A stretch of DNA of 64,000 nucleotides from CBDDHT01 sp965228615 (GCA_965228615.1 CBDDHT010000004.1:2604001-2668000); one strand, 5' to 3'; shown: positions 42,676-51,583, counted from the first letter of the stretch. Translations and numbers: made by a program. Notes: generated by a model from the sequence alone, not told the origin.

Positions 42676-43094
42676 CCTGGCGAACGGACATTCTGATCGA
42701 GGGCGAAGCCGAGGGCACAGTCCTGCGATTCGAGGCGCCGATCAGTTTTTGGGGTGGTGTGAACCCTGAAACGGCCGTCGTTTCACTCGCCGGGCATCCT
42801 CAATTCGGTGAGGTCATCGCCGACAGAATACTGGTCATCCCGCAGCTGGTCGGATCAAGTTCGTCGAGTGCTGTCATGTTGGAGTTGCTCTACCGCAATA
42901 TTGCTCCCCGCGCATTGATCCTCGGCGATCGAGACGCAATTCTTCCCGTCGGTGTTGTTGTCGCAGGGCAAATGGGGTGGTCAACCATACCTGTCTTGAT
43001 ACTCGCCAACCCGGTGTTGCAATCGGGCGATCGAGTCCGTGTTGATCGCGAAGGTACAATCCGGATGCTATCGGACATGCCGCCGACGGGCTGA
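42672..43094 (+). CDS. Aconitase X swivel (small) subunit
   Basis: A 140-residue protein of the DUF126/AcnX swivel family. It shows ISFWGGVNPETAVV, GHPQFGEVIADRILVIP and the serine cluster VGSSSSSAVMLELL that contributes the catalytic serine in the family. The start ATG at 42672 overlaps the large-subunit stop codon (ATGA), so translation is coupled; another ATG lies two codons upstream. The C-terminal half, NPVLQSGDRVRVDREGTIRM, is echoed in a decayed copy at 49937-50011. Confidence 0.88.
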   Translation: MTWRTDILIEGEAEGTVLRFEAPISFWGGVNPETAVVSLAGHPQFGEVIADRILVIPQLVGSSSSSAVMLELLYRNIAPRALILGDRDAILPVGVVVAGQMGWSTIPVLILANPVLQSGDRVRVDREGTIRMLSDMPPTG

Positions 43095-43114
43095 CTTGCA
43101 ACAACCCGCAATCC

Positions 43115-43160
43115 TTGGAGCGCGTCGCGCCTAACTGAATTCGTATGGTTTGCGCTCCAA
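43115..43160. terminator. Inverted repeat between convergent genes
   Basis: TTGGAGCGC at 43115-43123 pairs perfectly with GCGCTCCAA at 43152-43160 around a 28-base loop. It lies between the stop codons of the AcnX swivel gene and the convergent DMT transporter gene. There is no T-run on either strand, so terminator activity is uncertain. Confidence 0.3.
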
Positions 43161-43207
43161 TCTCACTTATTGAGGCCTGTCTCCATCCCACAACCGGCGC
43201 AGGGTTC

Positions 43208-44170
43208 TTAGCGAATGTTGTTGGCACGCTTCTGCGTGGCCTTTTCCTTCCGAAAGCACGCAAGCGTCAGCCCATAGATGCAACCGACCACGATAAGTAG
43301 TGCAACAATCTGATAATTCCTGACGGTATCCCCCAGGAAGGCGACGGCAAGTATCATGGTTAGGGCGGGCCATGGCGTTGTAATCGAGCTGGCCAACGAC
43401 ACGTCAATGTGTCGGACGGCATAAAACCAGACAATCAATTCGAGGAAATAAACGAAGCCCATTACCGCCGACATTGTATGTAGGATCGCGCTCGTGCCGG
43501 CGGCGATTCCTGACGGAACGGCAATCGCAAGAACAACGAACAGAAACAGCGTCGAGATTGTGACACGGAAAAAAGTCACCTGTACCGGGGTGATAGATGT
43601 ACGACCCAGTTCTTCCTTGATGATCACGTGCGCTATGCTCCATAGCAACGGCACAGCCAGAGAAACAAGAAACCAAGGCGACAAGCCCGATATCTGAAAT
43701 GTGCCGCCCGTTCCGAGGTAGTAGAGCGAACCGATCAATATGGCTGTGAGAGCCAGCTCGACAGCCGATTTTCTCCGCTTGAGGAACAGGCTTTCCCAGA
43801 GAATGGCGAACAATGGGTAGGCTTGCATGGCGATGGCGGCATTGGCTGCACCCGCTTTTCCAACACCCAGGACATAGAGATATGTGGACAATCCGAACAA
43901 TGCTCCTGTGAAGAGCACCACGGCAATCATCCAGGATCTCTCCCGCCGGGAAAGATAGACGCCAAAAATCCCCGGCGTTCCACTCTTTAGCTCAAGGCCC
44001 AGAGCCGGCAACGCAAAGACGGACTGCCAGACAGATAGGGCGAACGCGAACGGTAAGGCCCCAACCTCGGACGAGCGGAGGTTGGCGATGATCGGCATCA
44101 TGCCGATAAGCACCAGGCAGATCAGCGAAAAGGCGATGCCTTTCCCTAGAGAGGGGGAAACGAGCGACAT
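43208..44170 (-). CDS. EamA/DMT-family transporter
   Basis: A 320-residue membrane protein with ten hydrophobic segments and two EamA repeats. The first half includes LPFAFALSVWQSVFALPALG and the helix-4 region NAAIAMQAYPLFAILWESLF; the second repeats this pattern with SSITTPWPALTMILAVAFLG. Members export or import amino acids, nucleosides or other small metabolites. I place the start at ATG 44170, with GGA eight bases before; the frame is open upstream into the divergent regulator. It is divergent from the MocR regulator gene, which probably controls it. Confidence 0.85.
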   Translation of the reverse strand: MSLVSPSLGKGIAFSLICLVLIGMMPIIANLRSSEVGALPFAFALSVWQSVFALPALGLELKSGTPGIFGVYLSRRERSWMIAVVLFTGALFGLSTYLYVLGVGKAGAANAAIAMQAYPLFAILWESLFLKRRKSAVELALTAILIGSLYYLGTGGTFQISGLSPWFLVSLAVPLLWSIAHVIIKEELGRTSITPVQVTFFRVTISTLFLFVVLAIAVPSGIAAGTSAILHTMSAVMGFVYFLELIVWFYAVRHIDVSLASSITTPWPALTMILAVAFLGDTVRNYQIVALLIVVGCIYGLTLACFRKEKATQKRANNIR

Positions 44171-44196
44171 AGGTATCGTCCAATTGGAATTGAGCT

Positions 44197-44251
44197 TATT
44201 GATCTTAAAATTGAACTGTGCAATATATCGATGCAATAAAGATATTGATCT
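44197..44251. promoter_or_regulatory. Direct repeats between the DMT and MocR genes
   Basis: TATTGATCT occurs at 44197-44205 and 44243-44251, 46 bases apart, in the 88-base AT-rich divergent region. MocR/GabR regulators commonly bind two direct repeats in such regions, so these are the likely operator half-sites. Confidence 0.45.
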
Positions 44252-44258
44252 GATTGCA

Positions 44259-45647
44259 ATGTGGATACCCGATCTCAGCGGACGGCTTGGCCCCAAATAT
44301 CTCCAGATTGTCGAGGCGATGGCCGAGGATATCGCCTCGGAGCGTCTGGCGATCGGCACCCGCCTCCCGCCTTACCGAGAACTGGCCTATCAGCTGGGAA
44401 TCTCTGCGAACACGACAAGCCGGGCCTACGCGGAAGCTGTTAAGCGGGCTCTGCTGCAGGGGGAAGTCGGGCGCGGCACCTTTGTTCGATCGCCCGATCT
44501 CGCCTTGAAGACGGACAGGCAATCCAACCTGCTCCGCGAAAGATCGGGACCGATCGATCTTTCGCGCAACCTGCCGATCCCCGGAATTGCCGAGCCGCAT
44601 ATCCGGCATGTTCTCAAAGAGATTTCAAGGAGCGAGGCACTGCCGGCTCTCCTGGATTACCAGACAAACGAAGATCTCGGACATCACAATGAATCGGGAG
44701 CTATCTGGCTCGAAAACTGTGGCGTGACGTCTGGACCCAATCAGGTTCTGGCGACAATGGGCGGACAGCACGGCCTGCTTTGCGCGTTGATGGCCCTCAC
44801 GAGGCCGGGTGATCTGCTGTTAACGGAGACGCTCTCCTACATGCCGATTCGGGCGATGGCCGAGCGGCTCGGTCTGAACACAGCAGCCGTCGCCATGGAT
44901 GCCGATGGCGCAATTCCCGAAGCCTTTGAAGAGTTGTGCACACATGCGAAGCCAAAGGCTTTCTATCTGATGCCGACGCTGCAAGTTCCGACAACCGTTA
45001 CGCTCGCAGATACCCGGCGCATGCAAATCGCTGAGATCGCGCAGAGACACGATGTCATTCTTTTGGAAGACGACGTCTTTGGCCCCCTCAAAGCAGATCG
45101 ACCCTCCCCGATCGCAACGTTGGCGCCCGAACATACGATCTATGTCACGAGCCTGTCGAAATCGGTCGCCCCTGGATTGCGGGTCGGCTTCCTGCATGCG
45201 CCAACACCTTTGGTTCCCGCTTTGCATCACGCAATTAATCTCAGCATCTGGATGACGCCGCCTATGACATTGGAAATCGCGGCCCGTTTGATCCGGGATG
45301 GAACTGCGATGAAACTGGCGACCCAACAGAGAAAAGCTGCCGAACATCGCCAGTCACTTGCCCGCTCCATCCTGGGGAATGCCGAATTCACGGCAGATCC
45401 GCACGGTTTCCATCTCTGGATGTCGCTACCGGAAGACCGAAGAGCGGACACCTTCCGCGCACAGAGTGCCCGCCACGGCGTGCTTGTGAGTGATGGGCGC
45501 AGCTTTGCGGCACGAGCGGATGATGCTCCCAATTCGATCCGCGTATGTCTGACTCACGAGGCTGACGATGCTCGTCTCCGAAAAGGCCTTCAGATTCTGG
45601 GAAACTTGTTGCATGTACCCATGAGTGCATCCGACATGGATATATGA
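44259..45647 (+). CDS. MocR-family regulator (GntR DNA-binding plus aminotransferase fold)
   Basis: A 462-residue regulator. Residues 8-75 are a GntR winged helix (GTRLPPYRELAYQLGISANT). The rest is a fold-type I aminotransferase domain, with the PLP-binding lysine in TSLSKSVAPGLRVGF (Lys 301) and the upstream LEDDVFGPL aspartate. MocR proteins sense an amine or amino acid through PLP. The start at ATG 44259 lacks a strong ribosome site; longer starts run into the promoter region. It is divergent from a DMT transporter and close to the AcnX genes, so its effector may be an amino acid handled by that module. Confidence 0.92.
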   Translation: MWIPDLSGRLGPKYLQIVEAMAEDIASERLAIGTRLPPYRELAYQLGISANTTSRAYAEAVKRALLQGEVGRGTFVRSPDLALKTDRQSNLLRERSGPIDLSRNLPIPGIAEPHIRHVLKEISRSEALPALLDYQTNEDLGHHNESGAIWLENCGVTSGPNQVLATMGGQHGLLCALMALTRPGDLLLTETLSYMPIRAMAERLGLNTAAVAMDADGAIPEAFEELCTHAKPKAFYLMPTLQVPTTVTLADTRRMQIAEIAQRHDVILLEDDVFGPLKADRPSPIATLAPEHTIYVTSLSKSVAPGLRVGFLHAPTPLVPALHHAINLSIWMTPPMTLEIAARLIRDGTAMKLATQQRKAAEHRQSLARSILGNAEFTADPHGFHLWMSLPEDRRADTFRAQSARHGVLVSDGRSFAARADDAPNSIRVCLTHEADDARLRKGLQILGNLLHVPMSASDMDI

Positions 45648-45676
45648 TGCACAAGCCGGTACATAGAGCATCCAGG

Positions 45677-46297
45677 CTAGAACTGGAGACCCGCGCGGAC
45701 CCCAATATTGGTCAGTCCGGCATTTTCATGGCACAGGCCGAAATTGTCGAGATGCTCGACAGTCAACATCACGCGCCAGCGGTCACTCACATCCGCGCCG
45801 AGGGAGGCCGACTGATGCCCGATCGGGTTGCAGCCGAGCTTTCGCGCTCTGACGTTTCGGTTTCCCGTATAGCCGTCATGAACGGCTATGCTCAATGAGG
45901 ATTCGAAGAAGATACGATCGGTGAGATAATGGTCCCACGCGAGGCCGATCGAGCCGTGGCTCGTTCCGCCATCGAGATTTATCGAGCCGCCAAAGCGAAA
46001 ACGCGGCGACAAGAAGAAATCCAACACGGCATGCCCGGTATCCCCATTCAAGCGACCAACCAGAAGCTCCAAATTGATGTCGGCGACGCTTCCTTCCCGC
46101 GCGTCGTCCTGAATGCCCATCACACGCTTGAAGCGGCTGTCCTCATGATAGAGCACGCCGAACCTAAACTCGCGATCGACAGAACGCGCCTCGCGATACT
46201 TATCGGCGTTCGCATCCGTCACACCAAAGACGCCCACGGCCGACAGACAAATGCAAGCCAGCATTATCCACGCCAGAGAGCAGAACTTAGCGAACAT
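45677..46297 (-). CDS. Acyloxyacyl hydrolase/PagL-like outer-membrane protein
   Basis: A 206-residue protein with a signal peptide (MFAKFCSLAWIMLACICLSA, then VGVFGVTDANA) and alternating beta-strands ending in an aromatic residue (GVRAGLQF), typical of outer-membrane barrels. The C-terminal block VEHLDNFGLCHENAGLTNIG fits the alphaproteobacterial lipid A 3-O-deacylase-like family, in which the usual text is H-x-S-N. Here the serine position holds Asp (HLDN). The canonical PagL triad uses that serine, so activity may be lost or changed. The start at 46297 gives the best signal peptide. It is convergent with the MocR gene, 29 bases apart. Confidence 0.7.
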   Translation of the reverse strand: MFAKFCSLAWIMLACICLSAVGVFGVTDANADKYREARSVDREFRFGVLYHEDSRFKRVMGIQDDAREGSVADINLELLVGRLNGDTGHAVLDFFLSPRFRFGGSINLDGGTSHGSIGLAWDHYLTDRIFFESSLSIAVHDGYTGNRNVRARKLGCNPIGHQSASLGADVSDRWRVMLTVEHLDNFGLCHENAGLTNIGVRAGLQF

Positions 46298-46763
46298 GAC
46301 GCTAATCCCCCAAAACACGACCCAAGCACTCAATCAGCATACAATCGGCAATCTGGAATTGCCGTGGTTTATTTGCAACAGTCCAGGCAATAGCAACACC
46401 AAACTCTTTCAATCGATCACATTTATCTGATAAATTTGAACAATTTGGCGCCACAGATACTGTGCCTCAAATGCAACAACTGTGGATAATTGCCATTTAC
46501 AGCTGTTCAGAGGGTTGCAATACCGGTTTCGCGGGACTCAGCCACCTCGGAATCCAATAGGCAAACTGCAGCTATTGGAGCGTTTCGGAAATCCATAAGG
46601 TGCCTCGATAATGACAGCTTATTGATCGGCATCCGAAGAGCGGAGACCCCAATAATCGATACACACAATTGTGACAATGAACGACGTCGTTCGCGCGTTG
46701 GATGCTGTCAGATTTCAGCGTTCGAAGAAGAGCCCTGGCCCGGCTTAGGTCACGCGGACGCAC
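46298..46763. other. Intergenic region without a supported gene
   Basis: The 466 bases between the PagL-like gene and the AlgX-like gene (both on the minus strand) contain an AT-rich part at about 46390-46500, which may be the PagL-like promoter. A plus-strand frame at 46490-46840 overlaps the end of the AlgX-like gene and has no motif. Confidence 0.45.
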
Positions 46764-47837
46764 TCACCGATTTGTTGGAGCGGCTAAAAGCCGCCAGTTG
46801 CGTGCCGAGTCGTCTGCCTCGCCACGAACTGCCGCGGTGATCGCTGCGATGATCTTATCGGCGATGTGTTTTCGATAATGGATCGGGTCCCAGTAATTCG
46901 TGTCCGTGCGCGTGATCTGCGAGGTGAACCTGAAGTCGATCACATGCGCGCGATGTCGCGCAGCCAGATCGGCAATACGGCTCTTGCACTCTGTTTCACG
47001 GGCGGCGGCCCTGCTTCCGGGATCAGGTTGATCGGCGATGTGTGCAGGCATGAAAATCATGATGGCAACCGCCTTGCCGTCGATGGCCTGCAAGATCTCC
47101 TCGATCCATGTCAGCGTTGGAAACCGCCAGCTTGATATCTCCGCAGGCGTCGGAACATACTGCGGCGATTGAGGCTGGACACCGTGCGGTCGCAGTCGCC
47201 AGATCGACCGTTGCGCCTTCTGAGCATCGTAAGTGCTTTTGCGCAAGTACGCCTTCTTGTATCCATTCTCGAAAAAAGGCAGGTAATGCCGATAGCCCAA
47301 ATGATGCATGGCCTTCAAAATGGCGATTTTCAGCGCCCGGGAATGGTAGATGTGTGGAATGTCATTGAGCGCATTCCGGTCATATGCCCAATCCGGAAAT
47401 TTCTTGAATATGGAACGTACCTTGTCCGTATCTTGCTTGCACCATGATGCATCAAATCCCAGGATCACCTGTTTGAAGTCCCTGGCATTGCTAACGAAGT
47501 ATTTGGCTAACCGAAACTGTTCCCAAGGCTGAGCAGCGCTCATCGCAAGATTCAGGAACCGTCCTCCGAGCGCCGAGCCGAGTGCTTCGGGGGACATCGC
47601 GCGCACGGCCGACGTTCCGATGATGGCTGAGTCATATCTGCCCGTGTGAATGAGGCCAGGCCCCATGACCCGATGCTCGTCATCCATGGCGACATGAGCC
47701 AGGAGGGCGCGATTGCCAAAGCTGCCATAGGGGTCGACCAGGACGATGAACGCAAAGATCAACAGGCAGAGACCGCCTGTGGCGATCACAAGCACCCTGA
47801 GAAAGCTGGTCCAAGACAGACTATTCGGGACATTCAT
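46764..47837 (-). CDS. SGNH-like (AlgX/AlgJ-like) membrane-anchored acetyltransferase partner
   Basis: A 357-residue protein with one N-terminal membrane helix (VLVIATGGLCLLIFAFIVLV). A conserved GTSAVRAMSPE near residue 75 may hold the SGNH serine, and WDPIHYRKHIAD near 315 has the DxxH motif of SGNH hydrolases. In alginate and related systems an AlgX/AlgJ protein works in the periplasm with a membrane O-acyltransferase to acetylate a polysaccharide. The MBOAT gene lies directly upstream, nine bases away, which supports that role. The polymer is unknown. Confidence 0.72.
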   Translation of the reverse strand: MNVPNSLSWTSFLRVLVIATGGLCLLIFAFIVLVDPYGSFGNRALLAHVAMDDEHRVMGPGLIHTGRYDSAIIGTSAVRAMSPEALGSALGGRFLNLAMSAAQPWEQFRLAKYFVSNARDFKQVILGFDASWCKQDTDKVRSIFKKFPDWAYDRNALNDIPHIYHSRALKIAILKAMHHLGYRHYLPFFENGYKKAYLRKSTYDAQKAQRSIWRLRPHGVQPQSPQYVPTPAEISSWRFPTLTWIEEILQAIDGKAVAIMIFMPAHIADQPDPGSRAAARETECKSRIADLAARHRAHVIDFRFTSQITRTDTNYWDPIHYRKHIADKIIAAITAAVRGEADDSARNWRLLAAPTNR

Positions 47838-47846
47838 GATGCAGCA

Positions 47847-49223
47847 TCAAAATTGAAAATAGACAAAACTCTCGATCTCACCGATACCGACCTCGAGCAC
47901 GCAGGCGACGGCGACGACGACAGCTCCCGCCAATACCATCGGTTTCGGCTCGAGCCGTTCCTTGGCAAGCATCACACCAGTGACTTTGGACAACGACAGC
48001 GCTCCCGCCAAAAGGAGTAAAGCCAATGTCCCGACGGATGGCAATTGCCCCGTGCCCCGCACTCCGAGAAACCCCCAGTAAATATTGCCTGCCGTCTCGA
48101 GATCGGGCGACCGGAAGAGAACGGTGGTCAGAAAGAAGAAGCCGATCGTGAGAAACCATGCGAGCAGGCTGGGCAACGGTACGGACGCTTTTCTCCACAC
48201 ACGGCAGACAATGAGGCCGATCCCGTGAAGCAGGCCCCAGATCACGAATGTCCAACCGGCGCCATGCCAAAGACCGCACAAACCCATCGTGACCATTGTG
48301 GCCGTGATGTATTGCCGCCATCCGCGACGGCGCCGCGCCAGCGGCATAAAGACATAGTCACCTAAGAACTTAGTCAGCGTCATATGCCAACGCTGCCAGA
48401 GCTCGGAGAGCGTAAGTGCGCGATATGGGGCATTGAAGTTCTCAGGAAGCATCAACCCCAGCATCAGCCCGATTCCGATGGCCATGTTCGAATAGGCAGC
48501 AAAATCGAAGTATACCTGCAATGCAAATCCGACCGTCGCCTGAGCGGAGTTTGACATGTCGGTCGGACCATAAAACGCAGCCGCATATATGGGGTCCGAT
48601 ACCCTGGCGAGCCTATCGGCAATAAACACCTTCTCCGTCATTCCGATCACGAACAGAATGAGGCCCCGGCTAATCCGTTCGGCTACACCCGGCTTGATAG
48701 GGTCCAAATCGAACTGCGCCATGATCTGGTGATGACGGACGATTGGCCCTGCAATTAGTTGCGGGAAGAGAACGACGAAGAGGGTGAAACGGCGCAGAGA
48801 ATAGATCGGCGCGCCGCCTCTCAGCAGGTCAGCGAGATAGGAGACAATCTGGAACGTGTAGAAGCTGATACCGATGGGCAGGACAAGATTATTCTGCGGA
48901 AATTGCAATCCGGTGATATCCTCCAGAACCGCAACGAAGAAACCTAGATACTTGAATGTGCCGAGTGCACCGAGATTCAGCGCGATTGCCAGGACTGGAA
49001 TTGGTCTGAATGCGTACCGCTGATACAATTTCGCCGCGAGCCAACTGACGAGCGTTTGTCCGAGCAAAAGCGGCAAGAATCTGACGTCCCACCAACTATA
49101 GAACAGCAGAGATGCAACGATCAGCAGCAGCTCGCGCGCGCGTTGATCATGGGCAAGAGCGTAGTAGAGAGCGATCGTCGCCGGTAGAAAGCAAAGTACG
49201 AATAATTGACTGTGAAAGAGCAT
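47847..49223 (-). CDS. MBOAT-family membrane O-acyltransferase (AlgI-like)
   Basis: A 458-residue protein with ten or more membrane helices. AlgI-type signatures are LFYSWWDVRFLPLLL, LPIGISFYTFQIVSYL, DFAAYSNMAIGIGLMLG, NFNAPYRALTLSELWQRWHM and the catalytic histidine region LCGLWHGAGWTFVIWGLLHG. It would bring acetyl groups across the inner membrane for polysaccharide O-acetylation. I chose ATG 49223 (MLFHSQLF...), since the 13 extra residues from ATG 49262 are not typical; neither has a good ribosome site. Operon with the AlgX-like gene. Confidence 0.9.
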   Translation of the reverse strand: MLFHSQLFVLCFLPATIALYYALAHDQRARELLLIVASLLFYSWWDVRFLPLLLGQTLVSWLAAKLYQRYAFRPIPVLAIALNLGALGTFKYLGFFVAVLEDITGLQFPQNNLVLPIGISFYTFQIVSYLADLLRGGAPIYSLRRFTLFVVLFPQLIAGPIVRHHQIMAQFDLDPIKPGVAERISRGLILFVIGMTEKVFIADRLARVSDPIYAAAFYGPTDMSNSAQATVGFALQVYFDFAAYSNMAIGIGLMLGLMLPENFNAPYRALTLSELWQRWHMTLTKFLGDYVFMPLARRRRGWRQYITATMVTMGLCGLWHGAGWTFVIWGLLHGIGLIVCRVWRKASVPLPSLLAWFLTIGFFFLTTVLFRSPDLETAGNIYWGFLGVRGTGQLPSVGTLALLLLAGALSLSKVTGVMLAKERLEPKPMVLAGAVVVAVACVLEVGIGEIESFVYFQF

Positions 49224-49593
49224 GGGTGGGGTCCCAGACGCAGTGACCCACCAAAAAAGCATGGCGCGGTGGACGATTACTCATAGTTGATCCGCACGAT
49301 ACCGTCTATTCGCAACGTGACCGCCCGCTTGCTGCGCAGTGCCGCAATCTGTACCGATGCGGACCAAGACAGGCTTCCGATTGCCGACATGCCGTTCCAC
49401 GTCCGGATCGCCTCCCGCAGGCGATCACTTTTGGATGACAAAGTTGCCGTCATCGGTGGCCTTACCGCTCAAAAAATGCGGAGCAGGGCGATCTCGGAAG
49501 CTTCGTCCGATATGGATCAGCTGAATATGAAATGAGGGCGCATGCAGATGGTTTCTATCGTGTCATGTGCCACCCTGTCGTGACAGAGAGCGC
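49224..49593. other. Intergenic region; one unrecognised plus-strand frame
   Basis: An 82-codon plus-strand frame starts with TTG at 49287 (it contains ADMPFHVRIASRRRSLLDDK). It has no signal, motif or ribosome site and I do not recognise it. It may be a fragment like the broken genes that follow at 49594-50011. Confidence 0.3.
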
Positions 49594-49741
49594 TCAGTCC
49601 TTCTCGATGTCCAGTGGCCAGCTGGGAAATTCGGCACCACATTGCCGACAGGCGTTCTGGTTGACGATGCGGAGGTGATAGCCATATCGGGCGCCGCATT
49701 GCGGACAGATCCGTTTGGCATCGATGAACATGATTCCTGTG
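49594..49741 (-). pseudogene. Truncated copy of the zinc-ribbon membrane protein gene
   Basis: About 49 codons read GIMFIDAKRICPQCGARYGY, then HLRIVNQNACRQCGAEFPSW and PLDIEKD. This matches the C-terminus of the intact gene at 52021-52329 nearly residue for residue, including both CxxCG pairs. The two membrane helices that should precede it are missing: at about 49741 the sequence switches to a piece of aconitase X on the opposite strand. Confidence 0.75.
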
Positions 49742-49742
49742 C

Positions 49743-49917
49743 CGGCGCACGCACAAACCGCTGTGACAACTTCCTCGACACAGCCTGTGCCCTGACAGCG
49801 CGCGATACTGCTGCTCGATGTCAACAAGCGAACAGAATGCCTGAAACGCGAAGACGCGTTCTATCCGATTCTCAGTGCATTCATCGGACGTGAAGTCGGC
49901 GGTGCTGTCTGTGCTGG
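49743..49917 (+). pseudogene. Decayed fragment of a second aconitase X large-subunit gene
   Basis: Bases 49743-49804 match 41865-41926 and 49805-49917 match 41969-42080 of the intact gene, with about 40 bases deleted between the two blocks. The translated pieces GARTNRCDNFLDTACALTAR and RMPETRRR-region frame shifts show loss of reading frame. Similarity at DNA level is obvious in blocks such as CGCCTGAAACGCGAAGA-like text at 49838. It is joined to a swivel-subunit fragment 20 bases downstream. Confidence 0.8.
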
Positions 49918-49936
49918 GCGAGTGCGCCTGTCGTCG

Positions 49937-50011
49937 TTCACGAAAACCCGATGTTTCAATCGGGTGATCGCTTCAGGATCAACCCAGAGGGCACCATCCG
50001 AATTCTTTGAG
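49937..50011 (+). pseudogene. Decayed fragment of a second aconitase X swivel-subunit gene
   Basis: The stretch encodes VHENPMFQSGDRFRINPEGT then IRIL and a TGA stop, matching ILANPVLQSGDRVRVDREGT plus IRML of the intact swivel subunit. The first two thirds of the gene are missing. The fragments keep the order large then small, so the source was a whole acnX gene pair that lost most of its interior. Confidence 0.75.
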
Positions 50012-50205
50012 CGTTCCAGTTTCGACGCTGCATCCGGTGCTCCGCCTTGCGGGCAACCTCCAGCGCCATGTTGCCGACCAAGCATAAATTGAATTTTTCG
50101 TTTTTAATATGCGGAAAATCTCGTTTTTCAAATACATTTAACCTGTGTCAGAAGGGAATCAGAACACACAGCGCTAAGACGCCAATGAGGGAAGCTTTGA
50201 CGACG

Positions 50206-50400
50206 ATGAAACACTATCTGATTTCTGTTGGCTTGATTGGATTTCCGCTGGCGATTGCGGGCGGGACTACAGCACTCTTTCCCTCGGAACTGCTGACGGA
50301 TCAGTCTGGAGCCACCCTTCAAATTTCGAAAAAGCAATTGAATAGCGACGTATTAAGTCCCTACGATGCGATAAGCTCAGACTATCTTGGCTACCGGTGA
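50206..50400 (+). CDS. Small putative exported protein
   Basis: A 64-residue frame with a hydrophobic N-terminus (MKHYLISVGLIGFPLAIAGG) that could be a signal peptide or a membrane helix, followed by a polar region. An ATG seven codons upstream is in frame; GAGGGA lies about 13 bases before 50206. An AT-rich stretch at 50090-50150 could hold the promoter. No family recognised; the evidence is only composition and position. Confidence 0.4.
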   Translation: MKHYLISVGLIGFPLAIAGGTTALFPSELLTDQSGATLQISKKQLNSDVLSPYDAISSDYLGYR

Positions 50401-50527
50401 CCCGAATAGGTTTTCGCTCAGTTTTCGGGAGGAAGACGCCCCCGGAAAGCCTTGTCGTCCGGCGGCATTTTTACGAAATTGCGTTACTATCTCTAACCTG
50501 CGCCTGCTCCTACGAAAGAGCGACGCT

Positions 50528-51373
50528 TTACAGACTCCCGGCGAGATCACGCAGAATTTCAAGCATAGGCTCGAAGACTGCATCGTCTTTTTCCTCGGAA
50601 TAGACCGCATACGCGGGATACACAAATCGCGGGGCCCGCTTTACCACGCGTAGCTCTCCAGACTCCAAATACGGCCGGGCGGCGCGTATCGGAAAATATC
50701 CGGTGGCCGTTCTGCCGAGAAGATAGTTCACCCCCAGCGTGCCAATATCCAAAAACAGGCCCGGCCGAGTCTCATCCGGAAACGCCAATGCGTGATCAGC
50801 CTGAAATTCCGGTCCCCAGTTTACGAATATGTAGCTATCGCTGGGCTGTCGCAGCCGCGCATCTCCACTTGTTATCATGACGAGTTCTTCGTCGAAGAGA
50901 TGTTCGATCTTCAGACCAGGTCGTTGGACGGGTCGATACATCACGCCCAGATCGATCGTTCCCTCGATGAGACGCTCCATTAGCCCGCTCGAGAAACCGA
51001 GCGAAGCCGTGATGGCAATGTCCGGGATTTGCGTACGTAGCTGAGCAACCCAGGACAAGATGAAACCGTCCCAGAGACTGAACTGTCCACCGACTGCAAT
51101 ATGATCCTGATACTCCTCGTCCAACCCGACTTCGAGCCGAGCATGCTCCCATACCCTGACAAGGGCAATCGCGTGTTTCCGAAACTGATCGCCTGCGACC
51201 GTCAGGCTCGCGCCTGCTTTGGAACGTTCAAAGAGTGTTTTGCCGATCAGATCTTCCAGCGACCTGATGCGGCTGGAAACCGTTGATTGCGTGACATGGA
51301 CGCGATTAGCGGCGTCGACGAAGCTGCCTGTTTCAACAACCGCCAAAAATGTGCGGGCGAGATTGACGTCCAT
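50528..51373 (-). CDS. LysR-family transcriptional regulator
   Basis: A 281-residue regulator. Helix-turn-helix residues lie at about 5-62 (TFLAVVETGSFVDAANRVHV then TQSTVSSRIRSLEDLIG). The effector domain begins IAVGGQFSLWDGFILSWVAQ, a form seen in the subgroup related to HdfR/LrhA-like regulators. ATG 51373 follows GGAAGCGAG; the frame extends nine codons upstream. It is divergent from the small exported protein gene at 51584, 210 bases away. Target unknown. Confidence 0.88.
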   Translation of the reverse strand: MDVNLARTFLAVVETGSFVDAANRVHVTQSTVSSRIRSLEDLIGKTLFERSKAGASLTVAGDQFRKHAIALVRVWEHARLEVGLDEEYQDHIAVGGQFSLWDGFILSWVAQLRTQIPDIAITASLGFSSGLMERLIEGTIDLGVMYRPVQRPGLKIEHLFDEELVMITSGDARLRQPSDSYIFVNWGPEFQADHALAFPDETRPGLFLDIGTLGVNYLLGRTATGYFPIRAARPYLESGELRVVKRAPRFVYPAYAVYSEEKDDAVFEPMLEILRDLAGSL

Positions 51374-51583
51374 TACTCGCTTCCGTCCAGTCAAATTCAT
51401 CTATCGGCAATACAAATATCAAACACCGAAAAAATCTGCTTTTCAACTGCAAATTCGAGATGCAATTTTCAACCACCATCATGACTTGTTCAGAGTCACG
51501 GATGACCCAGGAGATGAAGTCGCGCAGAATCAGACAGCGATATCATCATGGAATGCGGTTGATACCAACTATAGGAACTTGAG

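Noticed and set aside
46490..46840. A 116-codon plus-strand frame
   Set aside because: Its 3' part is antisense to the AlgX-like gene, and it has no signal or domain.
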